Below, piece by piece: positions 1 to 6,274 of a stretch of DNA of 22,070 bases (position 1 is the stretch's first letter; each line of letters opens with the position of its first letter). Both the position numbers and the translations under genes were made by a program. This DNA is from an uncultured Bacteroides sp. (GTDB taxonomy: Bacteria > Bacteroidota > Bacteroidia > Bacteroidales > Bacteroidaceae): contig USPQ01000044.1 in the NCBI GenBank assembly GCA_900556625.1, positions 1 through 22,070 of the forward strand. Direction: 5' to 3'. The notes beneath the pieces were generated by a model. It ran no database searches. It had not been told where the DNA came from and saw nothing but the letters and a program-made list of their open reading frames with translations.

Positions 1-47
1 GGTGCAGGGAGGATAAGCACTCTGTCTGCTAATGGTTTAATGTTCAT
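1..47 (-). CDS. groES: Co-chaperonin GroES, N-terminal fragment (runs off the left edge)
   Basis: Reading the minus strand from the ATG at 47-45 gives MNIKPLADRVLILPA, the characteristic start of the 10-kDa chaperonin, with the conserved PLADRVL segment. Only 15 full codons are in the window. GroES forms the heptameric lid of the GroEL cage and helps fold cytosolic proteins; groEL would be expected further left, outside the window. The fragment is too short for automatic ORF calling, but the match is specific and the upstream DNA looks like a heat-shock-type control region (sites at 125-140 and 160-179). Identity is recognised from the family; what lies beyond position 1 is inferred. Confidence 0.9.
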   Translation of the reverse strand, partial: MNIKPLADRVLILPA

Positions 48-124
48 AGTTACTTGTTATATTTTAGTTATACATTTAATGTTTAGATGTTACCCGTCAT
101 TTTCAGGCGGAACGCTAAAAACAT

Positions 125-140
125 TGCGAAAAGTGTGCCA
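125..140 (-). promoter_or_regulatory. Sigma-54-like -24/-12 promoter of groES
   Basis: On the minus strand the site reads TGGCAC-ACTTT-TCGCA. The sigma-54 consensus is TGGCACG-N4-TTGCW, so the GG (-24) and GC (-12) doublets are present at the exact spacing, with one change in each half. The predicted start is about 12 bases beyond the GC, near 114, leaving a leader of about 65 bases. No TAnnTTTG box is visible between 48 and 290 in this orientation, which favours the sigma-54 reading. The assignment is by motif only. Confidence 0.6.
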
Positions 141-159
141 AAGCAGTTTAGTGATTCTT

Positions 160-179
160 TGTCAGAAATTGAACTGACA
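160..179. promoter_or_regulatory. Inverted repeat upstream of the groES promoter, candidate activator site
   Basis: The sequence is TGTCAG-N8-CTGACA, a perfect 6-bp inverted repeat 20 bases upstream of the -24 element. A further TGTC at 187-190 lies just beyond it and pairs with the GACA at 176-179. Symmetric sites placed here are what an enhancer-binding activator of sigma-54 would need, although such sites are often a little further upstream. The function is inferred. Confidence 0.4.
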
Positions 180-226
180 AAATGGCTGTCTGCCTACCTC
201 GTTATGGCAAAAACAAATGAATCCCG

Positions 227-242
227 TGCGAAAGTTTTCGCA
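227..242. repeat. Short palindrome upstream of groES
   Basis: The site reads TGCGAAA-GT-TTTCGCA, with perfect 7-bp arms and a 2-base centre. It lies about 85 bases upstream of the sigma-54-like -24 element and may be an operator. There is no gene on either strand here that I believe is real. Whether it belongs to groES control is unknown. Confidence 0.35.
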
Positions 243-290
243 AGTAATCATATTATGCCTTATTATAACATGAGTTTGATATATTAATAG

Positions 291-358
291 TCTTCACCTT
301 TTCACTGTAATTCCTCATTCATCAGTGTTAACGGGTGAAGAGCGACATCTTTACCCGC
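291..358 (+). repeat. Structured repeat element, copy 1 (plus orientation)
   Basis: The arms TCTTCACC (291-298) and GGTGAAGA (334-341) form a hairpin with an inner CACTG/CAGTG helix (303-307 with 323-327). A second pairing is possible between CGGGTGAA (332-339) and TTTACCCG (350-357), with a 10-base loop and one G-U pair. The two hairpins compete for the same GGTGAA. Copy 2 at 697-770 lies on the opposite strand: the 49-base cores match at 38 positions without gaps, and the downstream ACCCGC falls at the same offset (61 bases from the element start) in both. This is a dispersed non-coding repeat or structured RNA; its function is unknown. Confidence 0.65.
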
Positions 359-395
359 ATTTACACCTCCGGTTCATTAATAACAAGCTTACTTT

Positions 396-620
396 CTATA
401 GGCACTAAACTTCTTTTCTATTATAGATAAACCTCTCTTCTTCCGAATATAAAATTCTTTTGCACTAGACACAATCTATAAACGCAAGTTGCGTTTATAA
501 AAACAAAGCTTGCGTTTATAAAAACAAAGGCTTCGTTTTTATAATCAAAGCCTTCGTTTATAGTTTATCTATAACCAAAAAGAAATTAGTTTTTATAGAA
601 AGGAAGTTTAGATCCTATAG
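396..620. repeat. Nested inverted-repeat element between groES and the coiled-coil gene
   Basis: Three inverted-repeat pairs sit roughly one inside another. The outer arms 396-421 and 595-620 are 26 bp and match at 23 positions, ending in CTATAGG/CCTATAG-type tips. The second pair, TTATAGATAAAC at 421-432 and its complement at 563-574, is perfect over 12 bp. The third pair, CTATAAACG at 476-484 and CGTTTATAG at 555-563, is perfect over 9 bp. The outer arms themselves resemble degenerate 22-base tandem units (ATAGAAA-AAG...). The DNA is very AT-rich and has no plausible ORF. It could be a decayed miniature element, a large RNA hairpin or a curved spacer; the sequence does not decide. Confidence 0.6.
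489..563. repeat. Tandem repeat with 21-bp period (about 3.5 units)
   Basis: Units start at 489, 510, 531 and 552. The first two share an identical 20-base core, TTGCGTTTATAAAAACAAAG; the third (CTTCGTTTTTATAATCAAAG) is diverged and the fourth is cut short at CTTCGTTTATAG. Units 3 and 4 contain AAAGG and AAAGCC steps that also pair with one another. A 21-bp period equals two helical turns, so the A/T tracts are in phase on one face of the DNA. This tandem forms the centre of the nested inverted repeat. Confidence 0.65.
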
Positions 621-696
621 AAAAGAAGTTCATCTACAATATCCGGTCGCCATCAGACCAATTATCGGTATACATAGATAGCTTAAAAAGAGGAAA

Positions 697-770
697 GCGG
701 GTGAAATATATGCCCTTCACCTGCTAACGTCCATGAATAAGGCGTTATAGCGAAAAGGTGAAGGGCATAT
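697..770 (-). repeat. Structured repeat element, copy 2 (minus orientation)
   Basis: This is the inverted counterpart of the element at 291-358. The perfect 14-bp arms ATATGCCCTTCACC (708-721) and its complement (757-770) enclose an inner helix of GCTAACG (723-729) with CGTTATAGC (743-751, two-base bulge). As in copy 1, the shared GGTGAA can instead pair with a following TTCACC (700-705 with 716-721), again with a 10-base loop. Read on the minus strand it is followed by a U-rich run (CTTTCCTCTTTTT), and it lies 68 bases past the stop of the coiled-coil gene. It could therefore act as the terminator or 3' UTR structure of that operon. Confidence 0.65.
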
Positions 771-837
771 CACATTTGTACGACACACGGACATCATACC
801 TTAATTCCGGTAAATCAGACAGATGGAAAGTCTTTTC

Positions 838-1545
838 TTACTCTTCTTTATCTTCAGTCAAGCCATACTTTGCTCTCGTAATTTTCCGTACAAGTTCCCT
901 TTGAACACTTTCCAATGCGTTCACTTCTTTATCCAACAGTTCCAAAGCTGAACCTTTCTGTAACAGATAAGAACGGTCTGAGTATTTTATCATAGAAGTG
1001 GGCACTGCCTTATTATCCTTTTTATATTGTTCAATCATATATCGCAAAGCTTCCGATCTATATTTACAAACAGTCTTCCGTTCCGCATAATATAATTCTT
1101 TGTAAGCATTGTCTTCACTTCTCAACTTCTTCCAAAAAGCAGAAAAAGCTGCCGACACCGCATCTTTCTCTTCCTTAGATACAGCCTCCGATTGTCTCTT
1201 TTTAAGCTCCCTATATTCCTTATATGTATTTAAGAACTTATCCAGCGCATCTTTACAGACTTTATGCTCAAGCCGGTAATTTTCCAATGAAGCAGGACGG
1301 TTATATTCAACAATCTCTTGCAGGTAAGGCACATCATTCCAACTGATATACTTATTATTCGCTTCACAATAGTCTGCGTAAGCACTCACAAGTTGCCAAC
1401 TATATTCTTTTGTTTTCTGATTCAGTTCTTCATTGATGGCCGACAAACTTTTCTCCATTTCCTGTAAATCCTGCGCTAATGCGGTCTGCATACTCCCCCA
1501 TCCCGAAATGAACAGACAAAGGACGCTTAATAATGTTGTTTTCAT
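838..1545 (-). CDS. Exported coiled-coil protein of unknown function
   Basis: The 235-residue product begins with a Sec signal peptide (MKTTLLSVLCLFISGWGSMQ, then TALAQ, cleavage likely near residue 24), so the mature protein should be periplasmic. The rest is highly charged, rich in Lys and Glu, almost wholly helical in character, and ends in KEE. Heptad-like stretches occur near residues 27-50, 105-135 and 200-225. There is no lipobox, membrane segment or catalytic motif I recognise. It starts 17 bases after the NUDIX gene stop on the same strand, so the two are probably co-transcribed. I do not recognise a family and assign no function. Confidence 0.75.
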   Translation of the reverse strand: MKTTLLSVLCLFISGWGSMQTALAQDLQEMEKSLSAINEELNQKTKEYSWQLVSAYADYCEANNKYISWNDVPYLQEIVEYNRPASLENYRLEHKVCKDALDKFLNTYKEYRELKKRQSEAVSKEEKDAVSAAFSAFWKKLRSEDNAYKELYYAERKTVCKYRSEALRYMIEQYKKDNKAVPTSMIKYSDRSYLLQKGSALELLDKEVNALESVQRELVRKITRAKYGLTEDKEE

Positions 1546-1562
1546 AATATAATGATTTTAAA

Positions 1563-2111
1563 TTATAGACTTGCCATGTATTTCCAAAGCGGAGCGGCAT
1601 TCAGTGACTGCATAATTTCGTTATTCTCAAGCAACGTCCTCACCTCTTCCAATGTGAACAAATGCACAGAAATATCTTCCGTAGCTTCCAAATGTTGATG
1701 ATCTATCAGTTCCACATCTGTGGCGAGAAAACAATGAGTCAAGTTGGTGTGAGTACTCGGATTAGCCGAAACTACCATATATTCCTGCCAGTTCCCATTG
1801 CCATACCCTGTTTCTTCCCACAATTCGCGCTGGGCGGATACCAGTGGCGAAACATCTTCCTTCTCGCACACACCGGCGCAAAGTTCATAACAAGTCCGTC
1901 CGATTCCAGGACGGTACTGACGAACAAAAACAAATTTACCTTTTTTGGTGATGGCAATCGTATTCACCCAATCGGGATATTCTAAGATATAATATTCGGG
2001 GATATGATTCCCATTTGGGAGCAACATATCTTCGCAACGTACAGTTAGCCAAGGGCGACGAAACAGGTACTTACTACTCACAGTTTGCCATGCTTTATTC
2101 TTTTCTTCCAT
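1563..2111 (-). CDS. NUDIX hydrolase, ADP-sugar pyrophosphatase-like
   Basis: The 182-residue cytosolic protein should hydrolyse a nucleoside diphosphate linked to another group; its closest resemblance is to ADP-ribose/ADP-sugar pyrophosphatases. The Nudix box lies at about residues 80-103, with the catalytic segment RELWEETGY at 95-103 preceded by AG (79-80). Against the consensus GX5EX7REUXEEXGU there is one extra residue before REL, and the first Glu position holds Asp86 or is shifted. The metal-binding Glu residues of RELWEE are intact. The N-terminal WQTVSSKYLFRRPWLTVR and the YRPGIGRTCYELCAG segment resemble the ADPRase subfamily. It is the first gene of a two-gene unit and is divergent from the hydrogenase operon. 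The substrate cannot be told from sequence. Confidence 0.9.
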   Translation of the reverse strand: MEEKNKAWQTVSSKYLFRRPWLTVRCEDMLLPNGNHIPEYYILEYPDWVNTIAITKKGKFVFVRQYRPGIGRTCYELCAGVCEKEDVSPLVSAQRELWEETGYGNGNWQEYMVVSANPSTHTNLTHCFLATDVELIDHQHLEATEDISVHLFTLEEVRTLLENNEIMQSLNAAPLWKYMASL

Positions 2112-2132
2112 GAAGTTTCATTTTTTCTTCCG

Positions 2133-2140
2133 ACAAATAT
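2133..2140 (-). promoter_or_regulatory. -7 box for the NUDIX gene
   Basis: The minus strand reads TATATTTG, a full match to TAnnTTTG, 21 bases upstream of the ATG. No clear TTG is seen at the -33 position. Confidence 0.5.
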
Positions 2141-2220
2141 AGGAATTTCCAGCGAACCACCTCACTTCGCCTGTTTATTTTCTTTTATTGCAAAAAACTT
2201 AAATATTGAAATAGTGTTCG

Positions 2221-2228
2221 TATCTTTG
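2221..2228 (+). promoter_or_regulatory. -7 box for the hydrogenase operon
   Basis: TATCTTTG lies 38 bases before the hydrogenase ATG, giving a leader of roughly 30 bases. A TTG at 2206-2208 is closer than the usual -33 spacing, so that element is uncertain. The 155-bp gap to the NUDIX gene holds both divergent promoters. Confidence 0.6.
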
Positions 2229-2266
2229 CACCGGCTAACTAATAATCTCTTTATTTTTATTACAAT

Positions 2267-3736
2267 ATGGCATTTACGAATAATATTATGATTGTCCGGC
2301 ACAAATTGCTGGCAGACCTTGTAAGACTCTGGAAAAACGACCAGTTAATAGAAAAGATAGACCGGCTCCCCGTAGAACTGAGCCCCCGAAGATCGAAGCC
2401 GATGGGACGTTGCTGCATACATAAAGAACGGGCGGTATGGAGATATAAGACTTTTCCTTTGATGGGATTGGATATGACGGATGAACATGATGAAGTCGCT
2501 CCCCTCTCTGATTATGCGCGTATGGCATTGAGCCGCCCCGAGCCGAATAAGGAAAATATCATGTGTGTGATTGACGAAGCATGTTCTTCCTGTGTCCAAA
2601 TCAACTATGAGATTACCAATCTTTGTCGCGGATGCGTAGCCCGCAGTTGCTATATGAACTGCCCCAAAGACGCTATACGCTTCAAAAAGAACGGTCAGGC
2701 GATGATTGACCATGACACTTGCGTCAGTTGCGGTATTTGCCATAAGAGTTGTCCTTATCATGCCATTGTGTATATCCCCGTGCCATGTGAGGAGTCTTGT
2801 CCGGTAAAAGCGATCAGCAAAGACGAACATGGCATAGAGCATATCGATGAAAGTAAATGTATCTATTGTGGTAAGTGCCTGAACGCTTGTCCATTTGGTG
2901 CAATCTTTGAAATTTCACAGACATTCGATGTCTTGCAGCATATCCGTAAAGGAGAAAAGCTGGTTGCCATCGTTGCACCGTCCATTCTCGGGCAGTTCAA
3001 CACAACCATAGAAAAGGTATATGGAGCATTTAAGGAAATAGGATTCGCTGATGTCATTGAGGTTGCTGAAGGTGCCATGCAGACTACCAGCAACGAAGCT
3101 CACGAGTTATTGGAGAAGTTGGAAGAGGGACAGAAATTCATGACCACTTCTTGTTGTCCTTCCTACATAGAGTTAGTCGAAAAACATATTCCGGGAATGA
3201 AGCCATACGTATCTTCCACCGGTTCACCCATGTATTATGCCGCACGGATCGCCAAAGAAAAACACCCGGACGCAAAAATCGTATTCGTCGGCCCCTGTAT
3301 AGCCAAGCGTAAAGAAGTCCGACGCGACGAAGCGGTAGACTACATTCTGACATTTGAGGAAATAGGTTCTATTCTTGATGGATTCGATATCCAACTGGAA
3401 CAAATGCAGGAATTTTCCATTTTGCACACTTCCGTCCGCGAAGCACACGGGTTTGCCCAAGCAGGCGGCGTGATGGGGGCTGTCAAGGCTTACTTGAAAG
3501 AAGAAGCGGAGAAAATCAACGCGATACAAGTATCGGACATCAATAAGAAGAATATCGCTCTGTTACGCGCTTGCGCCAAGACGGGAAAAGCTGCCGGACA
3601 ATTCATCGAAGTGATGGCTTGCGAAGGCGGATGTATCACCGGTCCAAGTACGCATAACGATATTGTTTCAGGACGTCGCCAACTGGTACAAGAGCTTCTC
3701 AAACGCAAAGAGAGCTATGAAACAATGGATCGATAG
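2267..3736 (+). CDS. Monomeric [FeFe] hydrogenase, group B
   Basis: The 489-residue product catalyses reversible H2 formation from protons and reduced ferredoxin. The N-terminal third is Cys-rich: CCIHKERAVWRYK near 49-61, then CSSC and CRGCVARSCYMNCP, then two classical 4Fe-4S motifs (CVSCGICHKSCP and CIYCGKCLNACP). The H-cluster domain has L1 TTSCCPSY (C296 proton relay, C297 ligand), L2 GPCIAKRKE (C344) and L3 MACEGGCITGP (C452, C456). GPC in L2 in place of MPC, and GP after L3, separate it from the group A enzymes and fit the group B type common in Bacteroides. There is no signal peptide or membrane segment, so it is cytosolic. The start at 2267 fits the promoter; Met8 at 2288 is a possible alternative. 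hydE, hydG and hydF follow directly. The fermentative H2-evolving role is inferred from the group. Confidence 0.93.
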   Translation: MAFTNNIMIVRHKLLADLVRLWKNDQLIEKIDRLPVELSPRRSKPMGRCCIHKERAVWRYKTFPLMGLDMTDEHDEVAPLSDYARMALSRPEPNKENIMCVIDEACSSCVQINYEITNLCRGCVARSCYMNCPKDAIRFKKNGQAMIDHDTCVSCGICHKSCPYHAIVYIPVPCEESCPVKAISKDEHGIEHIDESKCIYCGKCLNACPFGAIFEISQTFDVLQHIRKGEKLVAIVAPSILGQFNTTIEKVYGAFKEIGFADVIEVAEGAMQTTSNEAHELLEKLEEGQKFMTTSCCPSYIELVEKHIPGMKPYVSSTGSPMYYAARIAKEKHPDAKIVFVGPCIAKRKEVRRDEAVDYILTFEEIGSILDGFDIQLEQMQEFSILHTSVREAHGFAQAGGVMGAVKAYLKEEAEKINAIQVSDINKKNIALLRACAKTGKAAGQFIEVMACEGGCITGPSTHNDIVSGRRQLVQELLKRKESYETMDR

Positions 3737-4802
3737 GCTACGGCGGGAAAGAACACTCCGACCGGAAGAGTTCCGGCAACTGTTGACTGAATGTGACGCA
3801 GAGCTGCTGCGTCACATCAACAAACAGGCGCAGGAAGTCAGTCTCCTTCATTTTGGAAACAAGATTTATATCCGTGGACTGATTGAAATCAGTAATTGCT
3901 GCCGGAACAACTGCTATTACTGCGGCATTCGTAAAGGTAATCCAAACATCGAGCGTTATCGTCTGACGCAGGAAAGCATATTGGACTGTTGCAAACAGGG
4001 ATATGAGTCAGGTTTCCGTACTTTCGTCCTGCAAGGTGGAGAAGATCCCGTCCTGACGGATGATAAGATAGAGAGGATAGTCACAAACATCCGGCAAGAA
4101 TACCCGGACTGTGCCATTACATTATCACTCGGAGAGAAGTCCCGCAATACGTATGAACGTTTTTTCAAAGCAGGCGCCAACCGTTATCTGCTACGCCACG
4201 AAACTTACAACGAGGCACACTACCAACAGCTGCATCCGGCGGAGATGTCCGGCAAGCGGCGTTTGCAATGTCTGCAAGATTTAAAAGACATCGGTTACCA
4301 GACAGGAACCGGAATTATGGTCGGCAGTCCCGGACAGACAGTGGAAGATATTGTCGAAGATATCTTATTTATAGAACGGCTCCGTCCGGAAATGATCGGC
4401 ATAGGTCCTTTCCTGCCGCATCATGATACCCCTTTTGCCCAATGCCCAAGTGGAACAGTGGCACAGACAGTTCTCCTATTATCCATCTTCCGCCTGATGC
4501 ATCCATCTGCATTGATTCCGGCAACAACGGCTTTAGCGACTCTTGCCTCCGACGGAAGAGAACGGGGAATATTGGCAGGCGCCAATGTAGTAATGCCTAA
4601 CCTCTCTCCGCGCGAGGAACGGAAGAAATATGAGTTATATAATGACAAAGCTTCACTCGGAGCGGAATCTGCCGAAGGCTTGATTGCCCTACAAAAACAG
4701 CTGAATGCCATCGGCTACGAGATTTCCACCGAAAGAGGGGACTTTATACAGTACACCACAGATTACACGGATTTTCACAGATTTATTCCGGTTCATTCTT
4801 AA
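3717..4802 (+). CDS. hydE: [FeFe] hydrogenase maturase HydE, radical SAM
   Basis: HydE is a radical SAM enzyme acting in assembly of the 2Fe subcluster (dithiomethylamine bridge pathway). The radical SAM motif C62-x3-C66-x2-C69 (CRNNCYYC) is intact, followed by the barrel with FVLQGGEDP and GIMVGSPGQT. I place the start at 3717 (MKQWIDRL), 20 bases inside the hydrogenase gene with AAAGAGAG upstream; an in-frame ATG at 3663 would put most of its N-terminus in overlap and is less likely. This gives 361 residues. The last 17 residues (QYTTDYTDFHRFIPVHS) are encoded by the repeat at 4754-4830 and do not look like native HydE; the stop codon itself lies at the loop/right-arm boundary. The function is probably unaffected because the added tail follows the barrel. 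Confidence 0.93.
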   Translation: MKQWIDRLRRERTLRPEEFRQLLTECDAELLRHINKQAQEVSLLHFGNKIYIRGLIEISNCCRNNCYYCGIRKGNPNIERYRLTQESILDCCKQGYESGFRTFVLQGGEDPVLTDDKIERIVTNIRQEYPDCAITLSLGEKSRNTYERFFKAGANRYLLRHETYNEAHYQQLHPAEMSGKRRLQCLQDLKDIGYQTGTGIMVGSPGQTVEDIVEDILFIERLRPEMIGIGPFLPHHDTPFAQCPSGTVAQTVLLLSIFRLMHPSALIPATTALATLASDGRERGILAGANVVMPNLSPREERKKYELYNDKASLGAESAEGLIALQKQLNAIGYEISTERGDFIQYTTDYTDFHRFIPVHS

Positions 4803-4830
4803 TCTGTGAAAATCCGTGTAATCTGTGGTG
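4754..4830. repeat. 30-bp perfect inverted repeat (REP-like) at the hydE/hydG junction
   Basis: The left arm 4754-4783 and right arm 4801-4830 are exact complements over 30 bp, with a 17-base loop. The arms have the ACAGATTACACGGATTTTCA-type sequence found as a dispersed repeat in Bacteroides and other bacteria (recalled, not searched). The left arm codes for the end of HydE; the right arm lies in the 50-base gap before hydG and leaves the hydG RBS region (AAAAGAGAAAA) free. As RNA it would be a very stable hairpin inside the operon transcript, able to affect RNA stability or the ratio of HydE to HydG. Confidence 0.92.
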
Positions 4831-4852
4831 AAAATGAAAAAAGAGAAAATAT

Positions 4853-6274
4853 ATGATATACCAAAAAGATTCATCAAAAGCAGAAGAGTTTATCCACCAC
4901 GAAGAAATTCTGGATACGCTGGAATACGCTAAAAACAATAAAGACAACCGTGCACTTATCGAGCAGCTGATTGAAAAGGCCTCCCATTGTAAAGGATTGA
5001 GCCATCGCGAAGCAGCCCTGTTGCTGGAATGCAACCAGCCCGACCTTATAGAACGCATATTTCATCTTGCTAAAGAAATCAAGCAAAAATTCTATGGTAA
5101 CCGCATCGTGATGTTCGCACCGCTCTATCTGTCGAACTATTGCGTAAACGGTTGTACATATTGCCCGTATCACGCCAAGAACAAGACAATTGCCCGCAAG
5201 AAACTGACACAGGAAGAGATTCGCCGGGAAGTGATCGCCTTACAGGACATGGGACACAAGCGTCTTGCTCTTGAAGCCGGAGAACATCCATCACTGAATC
5301 CGATAGAATATATCCTGGAGTCCATAAAGACAATTTATAGCATTCAGCATAAGAACGGTGCCATCCGCCGGGTGAATGTCAACATCGCTGCTACTACGGT
5401 AGAAAATTACCGTAAACTGAAAGAAGCGGGTATCGGTACCTACATTCTATTTCAGGAAACTTATCACAAGGAAAACTACGAAACCCTCCACCCTACCGGA
5501 CCGAAAAGTAACTATGCTTACCATACGGAAGCAATGGACCGTGCAATGGAAGGAGGTATTGATGATGTGGGGATTGGAGTTCTTTTCGGTCTGAATACTT
5601 ATCGGTATGATTTTGTAGGATTGTTAATGCATACCGAACATCTGGAAGCTAAGTTCGGTGTAGGACCACATACCATCAGCGTCCCCCGAATCTGTTCGGC
5701 AGATGATATTGACGCCGGAGACTTTCCCAATGCCATCTCAGATGAAATATTCAGCAAGATTGTGGCTGTGATTCGGATTGCCGTTCCTTATACGGGAATG
5801 ATTATTTCCACCCGTGAATCACAGGAATCCCGTAAAAAAGTTCTCGAACTGGGTATCTCGCAAATCAGTGGCGGCTCACGTACCAGTGTAGGCGGTTATG
5901 CCGAAACAGAATTACCCGAAAACAACTCCGCTCAATTTGATGTCAGCGATACACGGACATTGGACGAAGTGGTCAACTGGCTACTCGAACTAGGCTATAT
6001 TCCTAGTTTTTGCACTGCCTGCTACCGGGAAGGACGGACGGGAGACCGCTTCATGTCATTAGTCAAATCCGGTCAGATAGCAAATTGCTGCGGGCCGAAC
6101 GCTCTGATGACCTTGAAAGAGTATCTGGAAGACTATGCCTCCGAAGATACCCGTCGGAAAGGATTGGAGCTGATTTCCAAAGAAACGGAACGAATTCCCA
6201 ATCCCAAAATCAGAGAAATAGCTATCCGTAACTTAAAAGAAATTTCCAACGGTAAAAGAGATTTTCGCTTATGA
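4853..6274 (+). CDS. hydG: [FeFe] hydrogenase maturase HydG, tyrosine lyase
   Basis: HydG splits tyrosine to p-cresol and dehydroglycine and makes the CO and CN ligands of the H-cluster as an Fe(CO)2CN synthon. The 473 residues match the family length. The N-terminal radical SAM motif is C97-x3-C101-x2-C104 (CVNGCTYC). The C-terminal auxiliary cluster motif is C387-x2-C390 with C412/C413, in the typical context CTACYREGRTGDRFM and GQIANCCGPNA. This C-terminal domain distinguishes it from the tyrosine lyase ThiH. It lies third in the operon and its stop overlaps the hydF start (ATGA at 6271-6274), so translation is likely coupled. Confidence 0.96.
   Translation: MIYQKDSSKAEEFIHHEEILDTLEYAKNNKDNRALIEQLIEKASHCKGLSHREAALLLECNQPDLIERIFHLAKEIKQKFYGNRIVMFAPLYLSNYCVNGCTYCPYHAKNKTIARKKLTQEEIRREVIALQDMGHKRLALEAGEHPSLNPIEYILESIKTIYSIQHKNGAIRRVNVNIAATTVENYRKLKEAGIGTYILFQETYHKENYETLHPTGPKSNYAYHTEAMDRAMEGGIDDVGIGVLFGLNTYRYDFVGLLMHTEHLEAKFGVGPHTISVPRICSADDIDAGDFPNAISDEIFSKIVAVIRIAVPYTGMIISTRESQESRKKVLELGISQISGGSRTSVGGYAETELPENNSAQFDVSDTRTLDEVVNWLLELGYIPSFCTACYREGRTGDRFMSLVKSGQIANCCGPNALMTLKEYLEDYASEDTRRKGLELISKETERIPNPKIREIAIRNLKEISNGKRDFRL

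Noticed and set aside
87..287. 66-residue open frame on the plus strand
   Set aside because: It lies across the sigma-54-like promoter and symmetric sites of groES, has no family resemblance or clear promoter, and its composition looks random.
489..563. CRISPR-like array
   Set aside because: The units are directly abutting with a 21-bp period and no spacers; the repeat degrades quickly and there are no cas genes.
396..620. Insertion sequence or invertible promoter (invertase-type switch)
   Set aside because: No transposase or recombinase gene is in the window, the arms are imperfect, and there is no clear promoter between them pointing to a gene.
3663..3716. Upstream ATG for hydE
   Set aside because: It would add 18 residues fully inside the hydrogenase coding region; the ATG at 3717 has a better ribosome-binding context and the usual HydE length.
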